Shown: positions 18,578 to 29,419, numbered from the stretch's first letter. The stretch: 64,000 nt of DNA from Pseudoponticoccus marisrubri (GCF_001482405.1 NZ_LPXO01000018.1:1-64000), one strand, 5' to 3'. Translations and numbers: made by a program. The notes: a model not told the origin generated them from the letters alone.

Positions 18578-19330
18578 ATGATGCTGGAGGGCAGACACGC
18601 GCTGGTGACCGGCGGCGGCAGCGGGATCGGGCTGGCCATCGCCCGGCGGCTGGCGGCCGAGGGGGCGGAGGTCACGATCACCGGGCGCGACCTTGCCCGG
18701 CTTCAGGCCGCGTCGGGCGGGCGCATCCACGCGCGGCAGATGGATGTCACCGACGAGACCTCGGTCCGCGACGGGATCGCCGACGCGGTGGCGGCGCGCG
18801 GGCCGGTCCGGATCTGCGTCGCCAATGCCGGCATCGCCGAGGGCCGGTCCCTGCTCAAGACCGAGATGGGGTTCTGGCGCCAGACCATGGCCACCAATCT
18901 CGACGGCGCCTTCCTGACGATCCGCGAATCGCTGCGCAGCATGGCCGAGACGGATTGGGGCCGGGTGATCGCCGTAGCCTCGATCGCGGGGGTGAAGGGG
19001 CTGAAAGGCGCGCCGGCCTATACCGCCTCCAAACACGCGATGGTCGGGCTGATCCGCGGGCTCGCGGCCGACTACGCGACCCGCCCGCTCACCTTCAACG
19101 CGCTCTGCCCGGCCTACGTCGATACCGAGATCGTGGAGCGCAACGTGGCCTCGATCATGGCGCGCACCGGCAAATCCGAGGAAGAGAGCCGCGCGCTGAT
19201 GGTCGGGGTCAACCCGCATGGCCGCCTGATCGCGCCCGAGGAGGTGGCCGCGGCGGCGCTCTTCCTCTGCGGGCCGCATTCGGGCAGCGTCAATGGCGAG
19301 GCGCTGCGGATCGCCGGCGGCGAGATCTGA
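18578..19330 (+). CDS. short-chain dehydrogenase/reductase
   Basis: A 250-aa NAD(P)-dependent oxidoreductase of the classical SDR family. It has the cofactor motif TGGGSGIG (residues 11-18), NAG, a catalytic Ser in VIAVASIAG, the YxxxK pair in AYTASKHAM, and a C-terminal SVNGEALRIAGG typical of 3-hydroxyacyl or 3-hydroxybutyrate dehydrogenases. The substrate cannot be fixed from sequence. GGGAGGGAGC lies before the ATG. The gene is divergent from the MBL-fold gene with 119 bp between starts. A 34-bp interspersed repeat follows its stop. Confidence 0.88.
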   Translation: MMLEGRHALVTGGGSGIGLAIARRLAAEGAEVTITGRDLARLQAASGGRIHARQMDVTDETSVRDGIADAVAARGPVRICVANAGIAEGRSLLKTEMGFWRQTMATNLDGAFLTIRESLRSMAETDWGRVIAVASIAGVKGLKGAPAYTASKHAMVGLIRGLAADYATRPLTFNALCPAYVDTEIVERNVASIMARTGKSEEESRALMVGVNPHGRLIAPEEVAAAALFLCGPHSGSVNGEALRIAGGEI

Positions 19331-19341
19331 GACGGGCGGAC

Positions 19342-19375
19342 GCCTCCGGCGGGAGTATTTGAGGAAAGATGAAAG
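19342..19375 (+). repeat. 34-bp interspersed repeat, copy 1
   Basis: The element starts GCCTCCGGCGGGAGTATTT and ends GGAAAGATGAAAG. It matches the copy at 40355-40388 at 32 of 34 positions; only the two bases after TATTT differ (GA here, CG there). It begins 12 bp after the SDR stop. Its inner part CTCCGGCGGGAG can fold as a short hairpin. Confidence 0.75.
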
Positions 19376-19683
19376 CACGTCTCACATGCCCGCACGGCTG
19401 CACGGGGCGTCACGGTGCCATTTGCGGTTGCGGCAGAGGCCGGAGGCCGGCGCCGCGATGAACCTGCGCGCGCCGGCAGGCGCGCTCCGCGTGACAGCGT
19501 TTCGCGAGGCGCGGGGTCGGGGCGCGACATTTCCGGTGCGTCGGCTATAACGTCTCGCAGGCGACGCGGCGGTGGTCACCGATCGGTGATGGCCGGCCGC
19601 GGGACAAGCACGTATAAGACCGGGCAGGACCTGTTCGGCACAGCCAGGGCGACCTGCCCGACCACGAGAAGGAGACGCATGTC
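19376..19683 (+). other. intergenic region before iorA-like gene
   Basis: No gene is supported here. A perfect 14-bp palindrome TCACCGATCGGTGA (19576-19589) and a TATAAG at 19613-19618 lie before the molybdenum oxidoreductase operon and may form its operator and -10 region. No clear -35 hexamer is visible. Confidence 0.35.
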
Positions 19684-20139
19684 ATGGCCACGAGTCTCAC
19701 CGTCAACGGCGCGGCGCAGGAGGTCGACCTGCCCGATGACGTTCCGCTGCTCTGGGTGCTGCGCGACGCGCTGAACCTGACCGGCACGAAATTCGGCTGC
19801 GGCGTCGCGGCCTGCGGCGCCTGCACGGTGCATATCGACGGGCAGGCGGTGCGCGCCTGCCAGGTCGCGCTCGGCGATGTCTGGGGCGAGGTGACCACGA
19901 TCGAGGGGCTGGGCACGCCCGAGACGCTGCACCGGTTGCAGCAGGCCTGGATCGATCACCAGGTCGCGCAATGCGGCTATTGCCAGTCGGGCCAGATCAT
20001 GCAGGCCGCGGCCCTTCTGGCCGAGACCCCGGCGCCCAGCGATGACGAGATCGACGCCGCCATGGCCGGCAATCTCTGCCGCTGCGGCACCTATCCCCGG
20101 ATCCGCGCCGCCATCCGCGCGGCCGCACAGGAGGCGTAA
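19684..20139 (+). CDS. iorA: (2Fe-2S)-binding subunit of an IorAB-type oxidoreductase
   Basis: The 151-aa small subunit carries two [2Fe-2S] clusters: the plant-type motif [13 protein letters not shown] with a fourth Cys near residue 60, and the C-terminal [10 protein letters not shown] plus [11 protein letters not shown]. It passes electrons from the molybdenum subunit encoded 3 bp downstream. There is no FAD subunit gene nearby, as in isoquinoline 1-oxidoreductase and related two-subunit enzymes that give electrons to cytochromes or quinone rather than NAD or oxygen. AAGGAGACGC precedes the start; an overlapping ATG 5 bp earlier is out of frame. Confidence 0.9.
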   Translation: MATSLTVNGAAQEVDLPDDVPLLWVLRDALNLTGTKFGCGVAACGACTVHIDGQAVRACQVALGDVWGEVTTIEGLGTPETLHRLQQAWIDHQVAQCGYCQSGQIMQAAALLAETPAPSDDEIDAAMAGNLCRCGTYPRIRAAIRAAAQEA

Positions 20140-20142
20140 CCC

Positions 20143-22410
20143 ATGGCCAGCATCGGCAAGATCGCCCGCCGCACCTTCCTGTTCGGCGCCGTCGCCATCG
20201 CCGGCGGCGCGGCCTTCGGCGCGTGGTACGTCTCGCGCCCGGCGCCGAACCCGCTGCAGCCGGGCGCAGACGAGGCCGCGCTGAACCCCTTCGTGCTGGT
20301 CACGCCCGAGGGCGTCACCCTGATCGCGCCCCGGGCCGAGATGGGCCAGGGCACGCAGACCACCTGGGCCGCGCTGATCGCCGAGGAGCTGGACGTGGCG
20401 CTGGCGGATGTACAGGTGATGCACGGCCCGCCCGCACAGGCCTATTACAACAGCGCCATGATGGGCGAGGGCCTGTCGCACAAGGGCTATGACGCGTCGA
20501 GCTTCCAGCATTCGCTGGGCGAGGCGATGGGCGTGATGGGCAAGGTCTTCTCGATGCAGGTGACCGGCGGGTCCACCGCGATGAAGGACGGGTTCGAGCG
20601 GATGCGCGTGGCCGGTGCCGGGGCGCGCGAGATGCTCAAGGCCGCCGCAGCCGAACGGCTGGGTGTCGACCGGGCCTCGCTGACGACCCGCGACGGCGCG
20701 GTGATCGCGCCGGACGGCACCACCCTGCCCTATGGCGAGCTGGCCGCCGCCGCGGCCGAGCTCGAGACGCCTCGCATCCGCCTGCGCGACCCGCGCGACT
20801 GGACCATCCTTAGCCAGCCGCAGCCGCGCATCGACGTGCCGGGCAAGTCCACCGGCACCGCCACCTTCGGCATCGACGTGCGCCCGCCGGGGCTGCGCTT
20901 TGCGGCGCTGCGCATGGCGCCCAAGGGGGGCCGGATGGCCGGGTTCGACGCGTTCGGGATCGACCGCATGGCCGGGGTCGAGAAGGTGGTCGACATGGGC
21001 GACGGCGTCGCGGTGATCGCCACCAACACCTGGCTGGCGCAGCAGGCCGTGGACGCGATCCCCGTCGAGTGGGAGATGCCGGACCATGCCGCCACCACCG
21101 ACGAGATGATGCAGGCCGTCGCCGCGGGTTTCGCGACCGAGCCGGACTCGCGCTTTCGCGATGATGGCGACGTGACCGACCTGCCCGAGGGCGCGCGCGA
21201 GGTCACGGCCGAATACCGCGTGCCCTTCCTGGCCCATGCGACGATGGAGCCGATGAACGCGACCGCCTGGATCGACGGCGACACGCTGCGCATCTGGTGC
21301 GGCAACCAGGCGCCGACCTTTCTGCAGGCCGCCTGTGCCGACGAGGCCGGCATCCCGGCCGAGCGGGTCGAGGTGAATGTCACGCTGATGGGCGGCGGCT
21401 TCGGCCGGCGGGGCGAGTTCGACTATGCCGTGCTGGCCACCCGCGTCGCCAAGGCCATGCCCGGCACGCCGGTCCAGCTGACATGGTCGCGCGAAGAGGA
21501 CATGACCCACGACTTCTACCGCCCCGCCGCCATGGCCCGGATGACCGGCGCGGTGGCCGACGGGCGCGCGGTGGTCTTCGACGCCGCGGTCTCGGCCCCC
21601 TCGGTGACGGCGCAGGCGCTGGATCGCTGGATGGGGTTCGCCCCGGGCGGGCCGGACAAGAGCATCGTCGACGGCATCTACAACCAGCCCTACGGCATTC
21701 CCAACTACCGGGTCACCGGGCACAAGGCCGATGTCGGGGCACCCATGGGGTTCTGGCGCTCGGTCGGGGCAAGCTTCAACGGCTTCTTCCATGAAAGCTT
21801 CATGGACGAGCTGGCCCATGCCGCCGGGGCCGATCCGTTGGCCTTCCGCATGGCGCTGACGCGGGACGAGTGGCTGCCGGCCTATTACGTGCTGGAGGCG
21901 GTGCGCGACATGTCGGGCTGGACCGGCGAGACGCCCGAGGGCACCGGCCGGGGCGTCGCCATGGTCTACAGTTTCGGCACGCCCACGGCGATGGTGATCG
22001 AGGTGCAGCGCGACAGCGAGACCGCCGAGGATGGCACGGTGTCGCACGGGCCCATCCGGCTGACCCATGCCTGGATCGCCGCCGATCCGGGCATCGCGCT
22101 GGATCCACGCATCATCGAGGCGCAGCTCTCGGGCGGCATGGTCTACGGGCTGTCCGCCGCCATGGGCGAAGAGATCACCTTTGCCGGCGGCCGGGTCGAG
22201 CAGCAGAATTTCCCCGATTACGAACCGCTGCGCATGTCCCAGATGCCGCAGGTCGACGTGCAGATCCTCGAGACCCAGGAGCGTCTGAACGGCATTGGCG
22301 AGGTCGGCACCCCGCCCGCCGCGCCGGCGCTGGCCAATGCATTGTTCGACCTGACCGGACAACGCGTCCGCGAATTGCCCCTGCGCAAGCAGTTCGACTT
22401 CTACATCTGA
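20143..22410 (+). CDS. iorB: molybdopterin-binding subunit, IorB-like, Tat-exported
   Basis: A 755-aa large subunit of the xanthine oxidase family, in the short-operon aldehyde/N-heterocycle oxidoreductase group. The N-terminus has a twin-arginine signal (RRTFLFGAVAIAGGAAFG), which places the enzyme in the periplasm with its IorA partner. Molybdopterin-binding blocks MGQGTQTTWAALIAEELD, MGGGFGRRGEFDY and the catalytic Glu region NGIGEVGTPPAAPALANA are intact. Substrate is not predictable; aldehydes or N-heterocycles are typical. It is co-transcribed with the small subunit and ends at a strong hairpin terminator. No Moco-insertion chaperone is adjacent. Confidence 0.9.
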   Translation: MASIGKIARRTFLFGAVAIAGGAAFGAWYVSRPAPNPLQPGADEAALNPFVLVTPEGVTLIAPRAEMGQGTQTTWAALIAEELDVALADVQVMHGPPAQAYYNSAMMGEGLSHKGYDASSFQHSLGEAMGVMGKVFSMQVTGGSTAMKDGFERMRVAGAGAREMLKAAAAERLGVDRASLTTRDGAVIAPDGTTLPYGELAAAAAELETPRIRLRDPRDWTILSQPQPRIDVPGKSTGTATFGIDVRPPGLRFAALRMAPKGGRMAGFDAFGIDRMAGVEKVVDMGDGVAVIATNTWLAQQAVDAIPVEWEMPDHAATTDEMMQAVAAGFATEPDSRFRDDGDVTDLPEGAREVTAEYRVPFLAHATMEPMNATAWIDGDTLRIWCGNQAPTFLQAACADEAGIPAERVEVNVTLMGGGFGRRGEFDYAVLATRVAKAMPGTPVQLTWSREEDMTHDFYRPAAMARMTGAVADGRAVVFDAAVSAPSVTAQALDRWMGFAPGGPDKSIVDGIYNQPYGIPNYRVTGHKADVGAPMGFWRSVGASFNGFFHESFMDELAHAAGADPLAFRMALTRDEWLPAYYVLEAVRDMSGWTGETPEGTGRGVAMVYSFGTPTAMVIEVQRDSETAEDGTVSHGPIRLTHAWIAADPGIALDPRIIEAQLSGGMVYGLSAAMGEEITFAGGRVEQQNFPDYEPLRMSQMPQVDVQILETQERLNGIGEVGTPPAAPALANALFDLTGQRVRELPLRKQFDFYI

Positions 22411-22437
22411 GCGCCCTGAACTGGCGCCTGCCTGACA

Positions 22438-22463
22438 GCCCGGCCCCTGTGGCCGGGCTTTTT
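22438..22463 (+). terminator. rho-independent terminator of iorAB
   Basis: An 8-bp stem GCCCGGCC/GGCCGGGC with loop CCTGT is followed by TTTTT, starting 28 bp after the iorB stop. Confidence 0.93.
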
Positions 22464-22684
22464 CGTGGCAGCTGCCGCGAATTTACCCTGCATTTGACCC
22501 GATTGCACCGCATCGCTGCCACCGCGCGACTGTAGCCATATTGGAAACGGCCCTCTTCCCTCGGGCCGTTCGAAGGCAAGCAGAACGGGCGACCGACCCT
22601 CGCAAGGCACGGCGAGGGTCGGCGCGCCCCCTGTCCGGGCAGGCCCCGGCCGTGGGCGCAGCAGGCAAAGAAGGCAGGGGCGGC

Positions 22685-25633
22685 ATGCCGGTCTACACGG
22701 TCGATTTCTACGATTTCAATCCGCAGGGGACGATCCCCACCTTCGGCAGCTTCGTCTGGACCGGGCCCGGCACCTATGGCGGCAGCGCGACGATCACCGA
22801 CAACGAGGCCGGCACCGGCGGGCTGACGCTGGACGATGACAGCGCCGGCGGCGAACGCGCCTTTGGCGACGCCACCACCGCCGCGGGCAGCTCCTTCGGC
22901 GTGAACATGGATGCCGAGCTGGCCTGGACCGTGCTGGACAGCGTGACCGGCGAGAGCTTCCAGGTGGTGCAGCTGCAGGTCGAGGGCGGCGGGGCGAGCG
23001 GGTTCTACACCCTGTCCGAGCAGCCGCTGGTGCCGGGCCGCAGCTACCAGGTGCAGAGCTACGATTCGAACCCCAATGCCTCGGGCGGGGACATCGCCTT
23101 CACCTATGCCGATTTCCAGCCCACGGGCGGCGACGGGGTGATCGACGGCACCGGCCGGGCCGACGTGATCGACCCCGACTACCTCGATGCCGAGGGCGAG
23201 GGCGTGGACCTGTCGCCGCTGGGCCCCGATGACAGCATCGCCGCCGGCGCGGGCGATGACACGGTGACCGCCGGACAGGGCAGCGACACGGTGGATGCGG
23301 GCGACGGCGCGGATCTCGTCTATGGCGATTACGGCAGCTACAGCGCCGCGCCGGCGACCGGCGAGCTGAACTGGACGCAGCAAGGCGGCAACGGCACCGA
23401 CCTGTCGGCCGGTTTCACGCAGGACACGGGCGAGATCGACGTCACGCTGGCCTTCGTAAATGACGGCAACAACGCGCCACTCTTCGAGGTCGACACGCAA
23501 GGCCAATACGTGGCCCCGGGCGAGGACTATTCCTCGAACTCGGCGCTCTACATGTTCGGCAATGGCGACGGAGCGACCTCGACCACGGTCATGTCCTTTG
23601 CCGCCTCCTCGGGCGCCTCGGTCGAGGACGAGGTGCAGAACGTCTCGTTCCGGGTCAACGACGTGGACTGGGGCAGCGGCAACCACACCGACATCTTCAC
23701 GGTCAACGCCTATGACGCCGATGGCAACCCGGTCGCGGTCAGCCTGACCCCGGGCGGCGGCGACACGGTCTCGGGCAACACCGTCACGGCCGAGACACTG
23801 GCCGAAGCGCCCACCAGCGCCGGCGGCTCGGTCCTGGTCGAGGTGGCCGGCCCGGTGGCCGAGATCGAGGTGGTCTATGCCAACCTGCAGGGCGGCACGC
23901 AGGCGATCTGGCTGACCGACGTGCAGTTCGAGGCGGTGCGCGTGGCCAACGGCGATGACAGCCTGCTGGGCGGCGCGGGCGATGACACGCTGTTCGGACA
24001 GGAGGGCGCCGACACGCTGGATGGCGGCGCCGACAATGACAGCCTCGACGGGGGTGCGGGCGCCGACAGCCTGCTGGGCGCGGGCGGCGCCGACACGCTG
24101 ACGGGCGGCGACGGCGCCGATGTGCTGGAGGGCGGCGACGGGGCCGACACGCTGAGCGGCGATGCTGGCGCCGACATCTTGTTCGGCGGCACGGGCGATG
24201 ACACCCTGGAGGGTGGCGCCGGGGCGGACAGCCTCTCGGGCGGGGCCGGGATGGACTATGCCTCCTATGCGGGGTCGGATGCGGGCGTCACGATCGACCT
24301 CGAGACCAACAGCTTTTCCGGCGGGCATGCCACGGGCGACGTGGACAGCGGCGGGATCGACGGGCTGATCGGCTCGGATTTCGCCGACAGCCTGACCGGC
24401 TATGATGCCGAGGGGCCCGGCTGGACCAACATCTTCTATGGCGGGCTGGGCGCCGACACGCTGGACGGGCGCGCCGGCGATGACCAGCTTTTTGGCGAAG
24501 AGGGCGCGGATTCACTGATCGGCGGGGATGGTGACGATCTGCTGGATGGCGGCACGGGCGCCGACACGCTGGAGGGCGGCACAGGCAATGACGAGCTGAC
24601 CGGCGGCGCGGGCACTGACCTGCTGACCGGCGGCAGCGGCAGCGACGCGATCAGCGGCGGCGGCGGCGATGACCGGATCGATGGCGGCGCGGAGGCCGAC
24701 AAGGTGGATGGCGGCGCGGGCGACGACGTGATCCGTGGCGGGACCGGCGCGGATGCGCTGTCAGGCGGCGCCGGCAATGACACGATCTATGCCGCGCAGG
24801 GCGACACGATCAATGGCGGCGCGGGCGATGACGTGATCACGCTGGTCGACCTGGCCGAGGCCGGCAGCGGCGCGATCTTCATCGAGGGGCTGACCACCGG
24901 GCAGTCCGGCGGCGACCGGCTGGACCTGAACGGGCTGGCCGACCGCACCACGCTCAACATCACCTCGAACGCGGGGGGAGAGCTGACCGGCACGGTGCAG
25001 ATGCTGGACGGCACGCTGGTCAATTTCTCGAATATCGACAGCGTGATCTGCTTCACCCCGGGCACGCGCATCCTGACCGAGGCAGATTACCGCCCGATCG
25101 AGACGCTGCGCCCCGGCGACAGGCTGGTGACCCGCGATGACGGGCTGCAACCGCTGCGCTGGATCGGCCGCAGCACCGTGCCCGCGCGCGGCAGCCTCGC
25201 GCCGATCCGCATCGCGCCGCAGGTCCTGCCGGGGGCCATGGCGCCGCTGCTCGTTTCGCCCCAGCACCGGCTGCTGATCGAGGGCTATCGCCCGCAGCTG
25301 CTGCTGGGCGAGAGCGAGGTCTTCGCCGCCGCCAGCCACATGGTGGACGGGTGCGACATCACCCGCGAGCCGCATGCGAAGATGGGCTATATCCACCTGC
25401 TGCTGGACCGCCACCAGGTGATCTTTGCCGAGGGTGTCGCGACCGAGAGTTTCTTCGTGGGCGACCACGCGCTGCACGCCATGGCGACCGACGCGCGGGA
25501 GGACCTGTTCCGCCACATGCCCGGGCTGCGCGCCGACCCGTCGCGCTATGGCGAGACCGCGCGCACCTGCCTGGCCCGGCACGAGGTGCAGGCCCTGATG
25601 GCCCCGCCCACCCCCGTCGCGGCCGCGGCCTAG
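22685..25633 (+). CDS. RTX calcium-binding exoprotein with C-terminal Hint domain
   Basis: The 982-aa product has no signal peptide, as expected for type I secretion. Residues about 1-150 are an unknown N-terminal domain (starts [15 protein letters not shown]), 180-420 contain a beta-rich domain with a first RTX-like stretch, and about 420-735 hold many GGxGxDxLx nonapeptide repeats that bind calcium. Residues 785-982 are a Hint module whose CFTPGTRI block has its Cys at residue 789, so self-cleavage is possible. GGCAGGGG precedes the ATG; the frame upstream is not needed. Its stop overlaps that of the convergent HemG-like gene by 3 bp. No T1SS genes are adjacent. Confidence 0.88.
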   Translation: MPVYTVDFYDFNPQGTIPTFGSFVWTGPGTYGGSATITDNEAGTGGLTLDDDSAGGERAFGDATTAAGSSFGVNMDAELAWTVLDSVTGESFQVVQLQVEGGGASGFYTLSEQPLVPGRSYQVQSYDSNPNASGGDIAFTYADFQPTGGDGVIDGTGRADVIDPDYLDAEGEGVDLSPLGPDDSIAAGAGDDTVTAGQGSDTVDAGDGADLVYGDYGSYSAAPATGELNWTQQGGNGTDLSAGFTQDTGEIDVTLAFVNDGNNAPLFEVDTQGQYVAPGEDYSSNSALYMFGNGDGATSTTVMSFAASSGASVEDEVQNVSFRVNDVDWGSGNHTDIFTVNAYDADGNPVAVSLTPGGGDTVSGNTVTAETLAEAPTSAGGSVLVEVAGPVAEIEVVYANLQGGTQAIWLTDVQFEAVRVANGDDSLLGGAGDDTLFGQEGADTLDGGADNDSLDGGAGADSLLGAGGADTLTGGDGADVLEGGDGADTLSGDAGADILFGGTGDDTLEGGAGADSLSGGAGMDYASYAGSDAGVTIDLETNSFSGGHATGDVDSGGIDGLIGSDFADSLTGYDAEGPGWTNIFYGGLGADTLDGRAGDDQLFGEEGADSLIGGDGDDLLDGGTGADTLEGGTGNDELTGGAGTDLLTGGSGSDAISGGGGDDRIDGGAEADKVDGGAGDDVIRGGTGADALSGGAGNDTIYAAQGDTINGGAGDDVITLVDLAEAGSGAIFIEGLTTGQSGGDRLDLNGLADRTTLNITSNAGGELTGTVQMLDGTLVNFSNIDSVICFTPGTRILTEADYRPIETLRPGDRLVTRDDGLQPLRWIGRSTVPARGSLAPIRIAPQVLPGAMAPLLVSPQHRLLIEGYRPQLLLGESEVFAAASHMVDGCDITREPHAKMGYIHLLLDRHQVIFAEGVATESFFVGDHALHAMATDAREDLFRHMPGLRADPSRYGETARTCLARHEVQALMAPPTPVAAAA

Positions 25634-26166
25634 CCGGTGGCCCCGCCGGCCCACTCATCGGCCAGCGCCTCCAGCGCAGCCCAATCCGTGAACTCGGTCG
25701 TGCCCTTCGGATCGAAGGGCATGTCGTGGTCGCGCGCGATGCGGCGCATCACCCAGGCCTTGAGGAAATCATAGGCGTCGAAGCGCAGCGCGCCGGCCAC
25801 ATGCGCGGTCCGGCCCGGCGTCCAACCCGATTTCTCGACCATCTCGGCGGCGATCTTGTCAAGATCGGCGCGTTCCTCGGGATCATTGCCCACCGCGCCC
25901 AGCGAGACTTGCAGGTACAGCGTCCGCAGCCCGGCCAGCGCCGTCGCGTTGGCCTTGGCGAAGGCGATGAAGGCGGGCTGCACGTGCCAAGCGTGGACCG
26001 AGGCGGCGAGGATCGCGGCGTCGAACCGCGCCGCATCCAGCGGCCCGGCATCCTCGACATGCAGCAACTCGACGCTGTGGCCGGCATCCACCAGTCGGTC
26101 CGACAGGAAACGGCAGATCTTGCGGGTCTGCCCCTCGGTCGTGGCATAGGCGATCAGAATGCGCAT
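25630..26166 (-). CDS. flavodoxin-domain protein, HemG-like
   Basis: The 178-aa product has the flavodoxin fold with the FMN phosphate loop in [11 protein letters not shown]. The whole pattern ([18 protein letters not shown], then [16 protein letters not shown] and a final TTEFTDW) resembles the menaquinone-dependent protoporphyrinogen IX oxidase HemG of E. coli (181 aa). HemG function is inferred, since Rhodobacterales generally use HemJ, and a different flavodoxin role is possible. The ATG at 26166 is chosen because it begins [12 protein letters not shown] at the normal fold start; longer starts have no support. It lies downstream of the C26 amidotransferase gene on the same strand. Confidence 0.8.
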   Translation of the reverse strand: MRILIAYATTEGQTRKICRFLSDRLVDAGHSVELLHVEDAGPLDAARFDAAILAASVHAWHVQPAFIAFAKANATALAGLRTLYLQVSLGAVGNDPEERADLDKIAAEMVEKSGWTPGRTAHVAGALRFDAYDFLKAWVMRRIARDHDMPFDPKGTTEFTDWAALEALADEWAGGATG

Positions 26167-26251
26167 GGGTCTCTCCCGGTCGGTTGCGCGCACAGTCTGC
26201 GTGACGCGACCGGCGCGCGCCTTGATCGGGCGCAAGGCGCGGCGGGACGAC

Positions 26252-27028
26252 TCAGGCGCTGCGGCGCAGCTCGCTGCCCTGCCCGGCCGCCCAGTCATGC
26301 ACCGCGCGGCCGAACGCCTCGAAGAGCGGGCGCGAGACCGGGTCGTTGGCCGCATCCCATTCCGGGTGCCACTGCACCGACAGGGTAAAGCCCGGCGCGT
26401 CCTTGACATGGATCGCCTCGGGCGTGCCGTCGGGCGCATGCCCCTCGATCACGATGCGCGCGCCCGGCCGCTTGATGCCCTGCCCGTGCAGCGTGTTGGT
26501 CATCACCTCGGTCGATCCGAACAGCCGGTGGAAGACGCCGCCCTCGGACAGGGTCACGATGTGGCGCAGGGCGAATTTCTCTTCCAGCGTGCCGTCGGGC
26601 GGCATCCGGTGGTTCATCCGCCCCGGCAGGTCGCGGATCTCGGGGTAGAGCGTGCCGCCCATGGCGACATTGACCTCCTGGAAGCCGCGGCAGATCCCGA
26701 AGAAGGGCTGGCCGCGCTCGACGCAGGCACGCACCAGGGGCAGCACGATGGCATCGCGCGCGCGGTCGTAATTGCCATGCGCCTCGGTCCATTCCTCGCC
26801 ATATTCCTCGGGATGGACATTGGGCCGGCCGCCGGTCAGCAGGAAGCCGTCGCAGGTCTCGAGCAGCTCTTCGACCGACAGGAAGCGCGGATCGGCGGGC
26901 ACCAGCAGCGGCAGGCAATGTGACACCGCCGACACGGCCTCGGAGTTCATCGAGCCGCCGGCATGGGCCGGGTACTGGTCGTTGATCAGGTGCTGGTTGC
27001 CGATGATGCCGACGATGGGCCGTGCCAT
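26252..27028 (-). CDS. gamma-glutamyl-gamma-aminobutyrate hydrolase family (C26) protein
   Basis: The 258-aa class I glutamine amidotransferase-like hydrolase has nucleophile Cys in FFGICRGFQEVNVAMGG, a GGRPNVHPEEYGEE oxyanion region and the catalytic His-x-Glu in SVQWHPEWDA. Homologues such as PuuD cleave gamma-glutamyl bonds in polyamine or GABA breakdown. No other puu genes are adjacent. GGAGCG precedes the ATG at 27028; the frame continues to 27112 without a better start. Confidence 0.88.
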   Translation of the reverse strand: MARPIVGIIGNQHLINDQYPAHAGGSMNSEAVSAVSHCLPLLVPADPRFLSVEELLETCDGFLLTGGRPNVHPEEYGEEWTEAHGNYDRARDAIVLPLVRACVERGQPFFGICRGFQEVNVAMGGTLYPEIRDLPGRMNHRMPPDGTLEEKFALRHIVTLSEGGVFHRLFGSTEVMTNTLHGQGIKRPGARIVIEGHAPDGTPEAIHVKDAPGFTLSVQWHPEWDAANDPVSRPLFEAFGRAVHDWAAGQGSELRRSA

Positions 27029-27097
27029 GCTTGCGCTCCGCTTGTTTGGACCGTTTGTAAAGCATGGGGGCTGCGAGGAAAAGATGAACCCGCGCAG

Positions 27098-27137
27098 GCC
27101 CGCCCTGCGCAAGGGCAGGTCTGCCCGCAGGGCGGGC
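27098..27137 (-). repeat. 12-bp inverted repeat, possible terminator of glcB
   Basis: Perfect arms GCCCGCCCTGCG (27098-27109) and CGCAGGGCGGGC (27126-27137) enclose a 16-base loop that contains further pairing. It lies 13 bp after the glcB stop on the minus strand. No T run follows, so termination is likely but not certain. Confidence 0.5.
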
Positions 27138-27149
27138 AGACCGGGGGGC

Positions 27150-29303
27150 TCAGCCGTCGGCGGCGGCTTTCAGCTCCAGCCGGCGGGCATGAAGCACCGG
27201 CTCGGTATAGCCCGAGGGCTGGGCGCGGCCCTCGAAGACCAGCTCGCAGGCGGCGCGGAAGGCGATCCCGTCGAAGCCCGGCGCCATCGGCCGGTAGAGC
27301 GGATCGTCGGCGTTCTGGCGATCGACCACCTCGGCCATGCGCTGCATGATTTCCATCACCGCCTCGCGCGAGATCACGCCGTGATGCAGCCAGTTCGCGA
27401 TATGCTGCGAGCTGATCCGGCAGGTGGCGCGGTCCTCCATCAGACCCACATCGTTGATGTCGGGCACCTTGGAACAGCCCACGCCCTGGTCGACCCAGCG
27501 CACCACGTAGCCCAGGATGCCCTGGGCGTTGTTCTCGACCTCGCGGATGATCTGGTCCTCGCTCCACTTGCGGTAGGTGGCGAGGGGTATGTCCAGCACC
27601 GTGTCCACATGCGCCCGGCGCCCGGCCTTGCGCAGCCGGTCCTGCACCGCGAAGACATCGACCTTGTGGTAATGCAGCGCGTGCAGCGTGGCGGCGGTGG
27701 GCGACGGCACCCAGGCGCAATTGGCGCCGGACTTGGGATGCTCGATCTTGGCCTCCAGCATGGCGGCCATGCGGTCGGGCATGGCCCACATGCCCTTGCC
27801 GATCTGGGCGCGGCCCGACAGGCCGCATTCCAGACCGATATCCACGTTCAGATCCTCGTAGCCGCCGATCCACGCCTTGCGCTTGATGAAGTCCTTGCGG
27901 CTGAAGGGCCCGGCCTCCATCGAGGTGTGGATCTCGTCGCCGGTGCGGTCGAGGAAGCCGGTATTGATGAAGGCCACCCGGTGGCGTGCGGCGCGGATGC
28001 ATTCCTTGAGGTTGACCGAGGTGCGGCGCTCCTCGTCCATGATGCCCAGCTTGACAGTGTATTGCGGCAGGCCCAGCGCCTGTTCGACAAAGGTGAAGAT
28101 TTCGTCGGCAAAGGCGACCTCGTCGGGGCCGTGCATCTTGGGCTTGACCACGTAGACGCTGCCGGCATGGCTGTTGCGCGGCCCGTCACTCTTGGCCAGG
28201 TCGTGTTTCGCGATCAGCGTGGTGACCATGGCATCCATCAGCCCCTCGTGGATCTCGGCGCCGTCGCGCAGCAGGATCGCGGGGTTGGTCATCAGGTGGC
28301 CGACATTGCGCACAAGCATCAGCGCCCGGCCCTTCACCGTCACCGTGCCACCATCGGGGGCGGTATAGCGGTGATCGGGGGCGAGCGCGCGGGTGATGCG
28401 CTTGCCGCCCTTCTCGAGTTCTTCGGTCAGGTCGCCCTTCATCAGGCCCAGCCAGTTGCCATAGGCCAGCGCCTTGTCCTCGGCATCGACGCAGGCGACG
28501 GAATCCTCGCAATCCATGATCGCCGAGACCGCCGCCTCGAGCCGCACATCCGCCAGCCCCGCCTGGTCGCGCGCACCGATCGGGTGGGTGCGGTCGATGA
28601 CCAGTTCCACATGCAGCCCGTTGTTGCGCAAGAGCACCCGGTCGGGCGCCATGGCATGGCCGGAATAGCCCACGAATTTGGACGGGTCGATCAGCGGCTT
28701 GTCATCGCACATCAGCGCGCCGTGGCGCACGTGGTAGCGGCGCACGTCGCAATGGCTGGTGCCCTCGACCGGGAAGGCCTCGTCCAGGAAGACCCGCGCC
28801 CGGCCCACCACGCGCGCGCCGCGTCCGCGCTCGAACCCGCCGGCGGGCGGCAGGCTGCCCATGGCATCGGTACCATAGAGCGCGTCGTACAGGCTGCCCC
28901 AGCGCGCGTTCGCCGCGTTCAGCGCGTAGCGCGCATTGGTGATCGGCACGACCAGCTGCGGGCCCGGCACATGCGCGATCTCGGGATCGACATTGGCGGT
29001 ATCGATCTCGAAATCCCCGCCCTCGGGGCGCAGGTAGCCGATCTCTTCGAGGAAGGCCTTGTAGGCGGCGTGGTCATGCGGCTGGTTGGCATGCGCCTTG
29101 TGCCAGTCGTCGATCCGGCGCTGAATCTCGGCCCGCGTTTCCAGCAGGGCGGCATTGCGCGGGCCGAACTCATGCGCCAGCCGCGACAGCGCCGACCAGA
29201 ACGCCTCGGCCGTCACGCCGCTGCCCGGCAGGGCCTTCTCCTCGATGAAGCTTGCCAGGATGCGATCGACCTGAAGCCCGTCGCGGTCCACCCGTGCCGT
29301 CAT
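27150..29303 (-). CDS. glcB: malate synthase G
   Basis: A 717-aa cytosolic enzyme condensing glyoxylate and acetyl-CoA to malate. The length (E. coli GlcB 723 aa) and the blocks [20 protein letters not shown], the glyoxylate/Mg site FVKPKMHG followed by [13 protein letters not shown], and [13 protein letters not shown] identify the G isoform. There is no isocitrate lyase gene nearby. A palindrome GGAAACAAGTTTCC lies 36 bp before the start, inside a promoter-like stretch. The gene is likely regulated by carbon source, as two-carbon metabolism genes usually are. Confidence 0.96.
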   Translation of the reverse strand: MTARVDRDGLQVDRILASFIEEKALPGSGVTAEAFWSALSRLAHEFGPRNAALLETRAEIQRRIDDWHKAHANQPHDHAAYKAFLEEIGYLRPEGGDFEIDTANVDPEIAHVPGPQLVVPITNARYALNAANARWGSLYDALYGTDAMGSLPPAGGFERGRGARVVGRARVFLDEAFPVEGTSHCDVRRYHVRHGALMCDDKPLIDPSKFVGYSGHAMAPDRVLLRNNGLHVELVIDRTHPIGARDQAGLADVRLEAAVSAIMDCEDSVACVDAEDKALAYGNWLGLMKGDLTEELEKGGKRITRALAPDHRYTAPDGGTVTVKGRALMLVRNVGHLMTNPAILLRDGAEIHEGLMDAMVTTLIAKHDLAKSDGPRNSHAGSVYVVKPKMHGPDEVAFADEIFTFVEQALGLPQYTVKLGIMDEERRTSVNLKECIRAARHRVAFINTGFLDRTGDEIHTSMEAGPFSRKDFIKRKAWIGGYEDLNVDIGLECGLSGRAQIGKGMWAMPDRMAAMLEAKIEHPKSGANCAWVPSPTAATLHALHYHKVDVFAVQDRLRKAGRRAHVDTVLDIPLATYRKWSEDQIIREVENNAQGILGYVVRWVDQGVGCSKVPDINDVGLMEDRATCRISSQHIANWLHHGVISREAVMEIMQRMAEVVDRQNADDPLYRPMAPGFDGIAFRAACELVFEGRAQPSGYTEPVLHARRLELKAAADG

Positions 29304-29338
29304 GTGCTGTCCTTTCCGTTGGAACCCGCTCCTGTCTA

Positions 29339-29352
29339 GGAAACAAGTTTCC
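29339..29352 (-). promoter_or_regulatory. palindromic operator candidate upstream of glcB
   Basis: GGAAAC and GTTTCC are separated by AA. On the minus strand the site lies between TTGCCT and TAGACA, which are 17 bp apart and could be -35 and -10 elements. Such a place suggests a repressor or activator of glcB; the protein is unknown. Confidence 0.45.
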
Positions 29353-29419
29353 GATAGGCAACAAACGGATCGTTCGGGAAAACCAGCAAGTGTTTCAAAC
29401 GGGCCGCACCGCCCGCGGA

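Noticed and set aside
19576-22362. 928-aa open frame on the minus strand across iorA/iorB
   Set aside because: It is fully antisense to two genes with clear protein motifs, and its translation is low-complexity His/Gly/Arg/Leu text typical of reverse frames in GC-rich DNA.
23930-24830. Many short DNA repeats that could be taken for a CRISPR array
   Set aside because: The repeats encode RTX nonapeptides in frame, have no unique equal-length spacers, and no cas genes are present. The same holds for 45000-46600.
26772-29339. 855-aa plus-strand frame opposite malate synthase
   Set aside because: The minus strand is unmistakably GlcB; the plus frame is a GC-rich mirror frame.
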